A DNA stretch of 13,348 nucleotides from positions 1 to 13,348 of the forward strand of contig CAMOOX010000038.1 of the NCBI GenBank assembly GCA_946621875.1, in the 5' to 3' direction. A program made the translations under genes and the position numbers. Positions 12,816 through 13,348 of this stretch are shown here, piece by piece. The notes under the pieces are model-generated. The model saw only the letters and a list, made by a program, of their open reading frames with translations. It was not told the DNA's origin and made no database searches. Source of the stretch: UBA1738 sp003453455 (GTDB lineage: Bacteria; Bacillota; Clostridia; UBA1381). Positions within the stretch are counted from its first letter, which is position 1; each line of letters begins with the position of its first letter.

Positions 12816-13348
12816 TCAAGATTTGCACCTAATCCAATCATCCAGGAAACGCATCTGCTCCTCGGTATGAAACCAATGCTCTCCGTTTTTCATTACAGTA
12901 AGATGTGCATGATGTTTTCGTGAAAATTCGGTAATTGTTTCGTATGTGGTAAGATGATCCTTATCGCCATACAAAATGTCAGTCGGTACACTCCATTTTA
13001 TCAGGTGTTCTCTCACATACGACAAATATTCCCATGATAATTCTTCGCCATCCGTTTGAATGATGCCTTTTTCTTGTAGTTCCGATTCCGTAATATTAGC
13101 CCGTAGCATCATATCCAAAATCAGCTTTTCCATATCTACAATCGGCGAAATAAAATATGCTTTCCATACTAACTCATCAATACACGCATTCATACAGAAA
13201 AATGCTCCGATACTGTTAGCAATTAGAATCACTCTGCCATACCTTGCTTTTAAGGATTTGGCCGTCTCTTTTATTTCCGTTTTTATTTCCCATGGCGTAT
13301 CACTCTTGTAATCAAGACCGACCACATCACAGGAAGGAAACAACGGCT
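12816..13348 (-). CDS. Alpha/beta hydrolase, N-terminus cut off by the window edge
   Basis: The frame is open to the right edge, so the true start lies outside. The TTG at 13343 is an internal leucine codon more likely than a start. Visible parts of the alpha/beta-hydrolase fold are a nucleophile elbow ANSIG (serine about 44 residues after that TTG), an Asp-containing loop LYGDKDHLT about 85 residues later, and the C-terminal GEHWFH, giving a plausible Ser-Asp-His triad. The elbow has Ala instead of the usual first Gly. Roughly the first 30-60 residues, including the first strands and oxyanion loop, would be missing. Small size and lack of a signal suggest a cytosolic esterase or thioesterase-like enzyme; the substrate cannot be named. 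Confidence 0.8.
   Translation of the reverse strand, partial: PLFPSCDVVGLDYKSDTPWEIKTEIKETAKSLKARYGRVILIANSIGAFFCMNACIDELVWKAYFISPIVDMEKLILDMMLRANITESELQEKGIIQTDGEELSWEYLSYVREHLIKWSVPTDILYGDKDHLTTYETITEFSRKHHAHLTVMKNGEHWFHTEEQMRFLDDWIRCKS

Noticed and set aside
13341..13343. TTG at 13343 as the start of the alpha/beta hydrolase
   Set aside because: The frame continues to the window edge and the protein would lack the first part of the hydrolase fold, so this is an internal leucine codon.

Overview
The window looks like a chromosome segment of an anaerobic, low-to-mid-GC Firmicute of class Clostridia. The evidence is the gene order ctsR-mcsA-mcsB-clpC behind a CtsR box, strong AGGAGG-type ribosome binding sites, sigma-A-like promoters, and a TnpX/TndX-type large serine recombinase. 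The species cannot be named from sequence alone.

Left part (1-2240, minus strand): the first nine codons of a gene that runs off the left edge, then a DUF554 membrane protein whose start overlaps (ATGA) the end of an RlmD/RlmCD-type 23S rRNA uracil-5-methyltransferase. The methyltransferase promoter faces away from the ctsR promoter across a compact divergent control region.

Centre (2284-8431, plus strand): a complete class III heat-shock operon. It encodes the repressor CtsR, its modulator McsA (a short form lacking the usual N-terminal zinc finger), the protein-arginine kinase McsB, and the AAA+ unfoldase ClpC. A consensus promoter is followed by a GGTCAAA-type operator, so CtsR should repress its own operon. 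In characterised relatives McsA activates McsB, which inactivates CtsR and marks proteins for ClpC-ClpP degradation. The operon ends at a strong hairpin terminator. An alpha-phosphoglucomutase gene (pgcA-like) with its own promoter follows.

Right part (8483-13348, minus strand): accessory DNA. It starts with a lone large serine recombinase, convergent with the phosphoglucomutase and sharing a hairpin with it. No relaxase, transfer or cargo genes are seen beside it. About 640 bases upstream of the recombinase hold a perfect 19-bp palindrome, what looks like a decayed small gene, another inverted repeat and one doubtful ORF. A minus-strand terminator then separates this module from three further minus-strand genes: an in-frame fusion of a PAP2-like membrane domain to a GNAT acetyltransferase, an XRE regulator with a membrane-embedded C-terminus, and an alpha/beta hydrolase cut by the right edge.

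The most unusual points are the PAP2-GNAT fusion, which carries a perfect ribosome binding site and ATG at the domain junction and has altered PAP2 motifs; the single-zinc-finger McsA; and the palindrome plus broken reading frames upstream of the recombinase. I found no rRNA, tRNA, CRISPR array or recognisable defence system.
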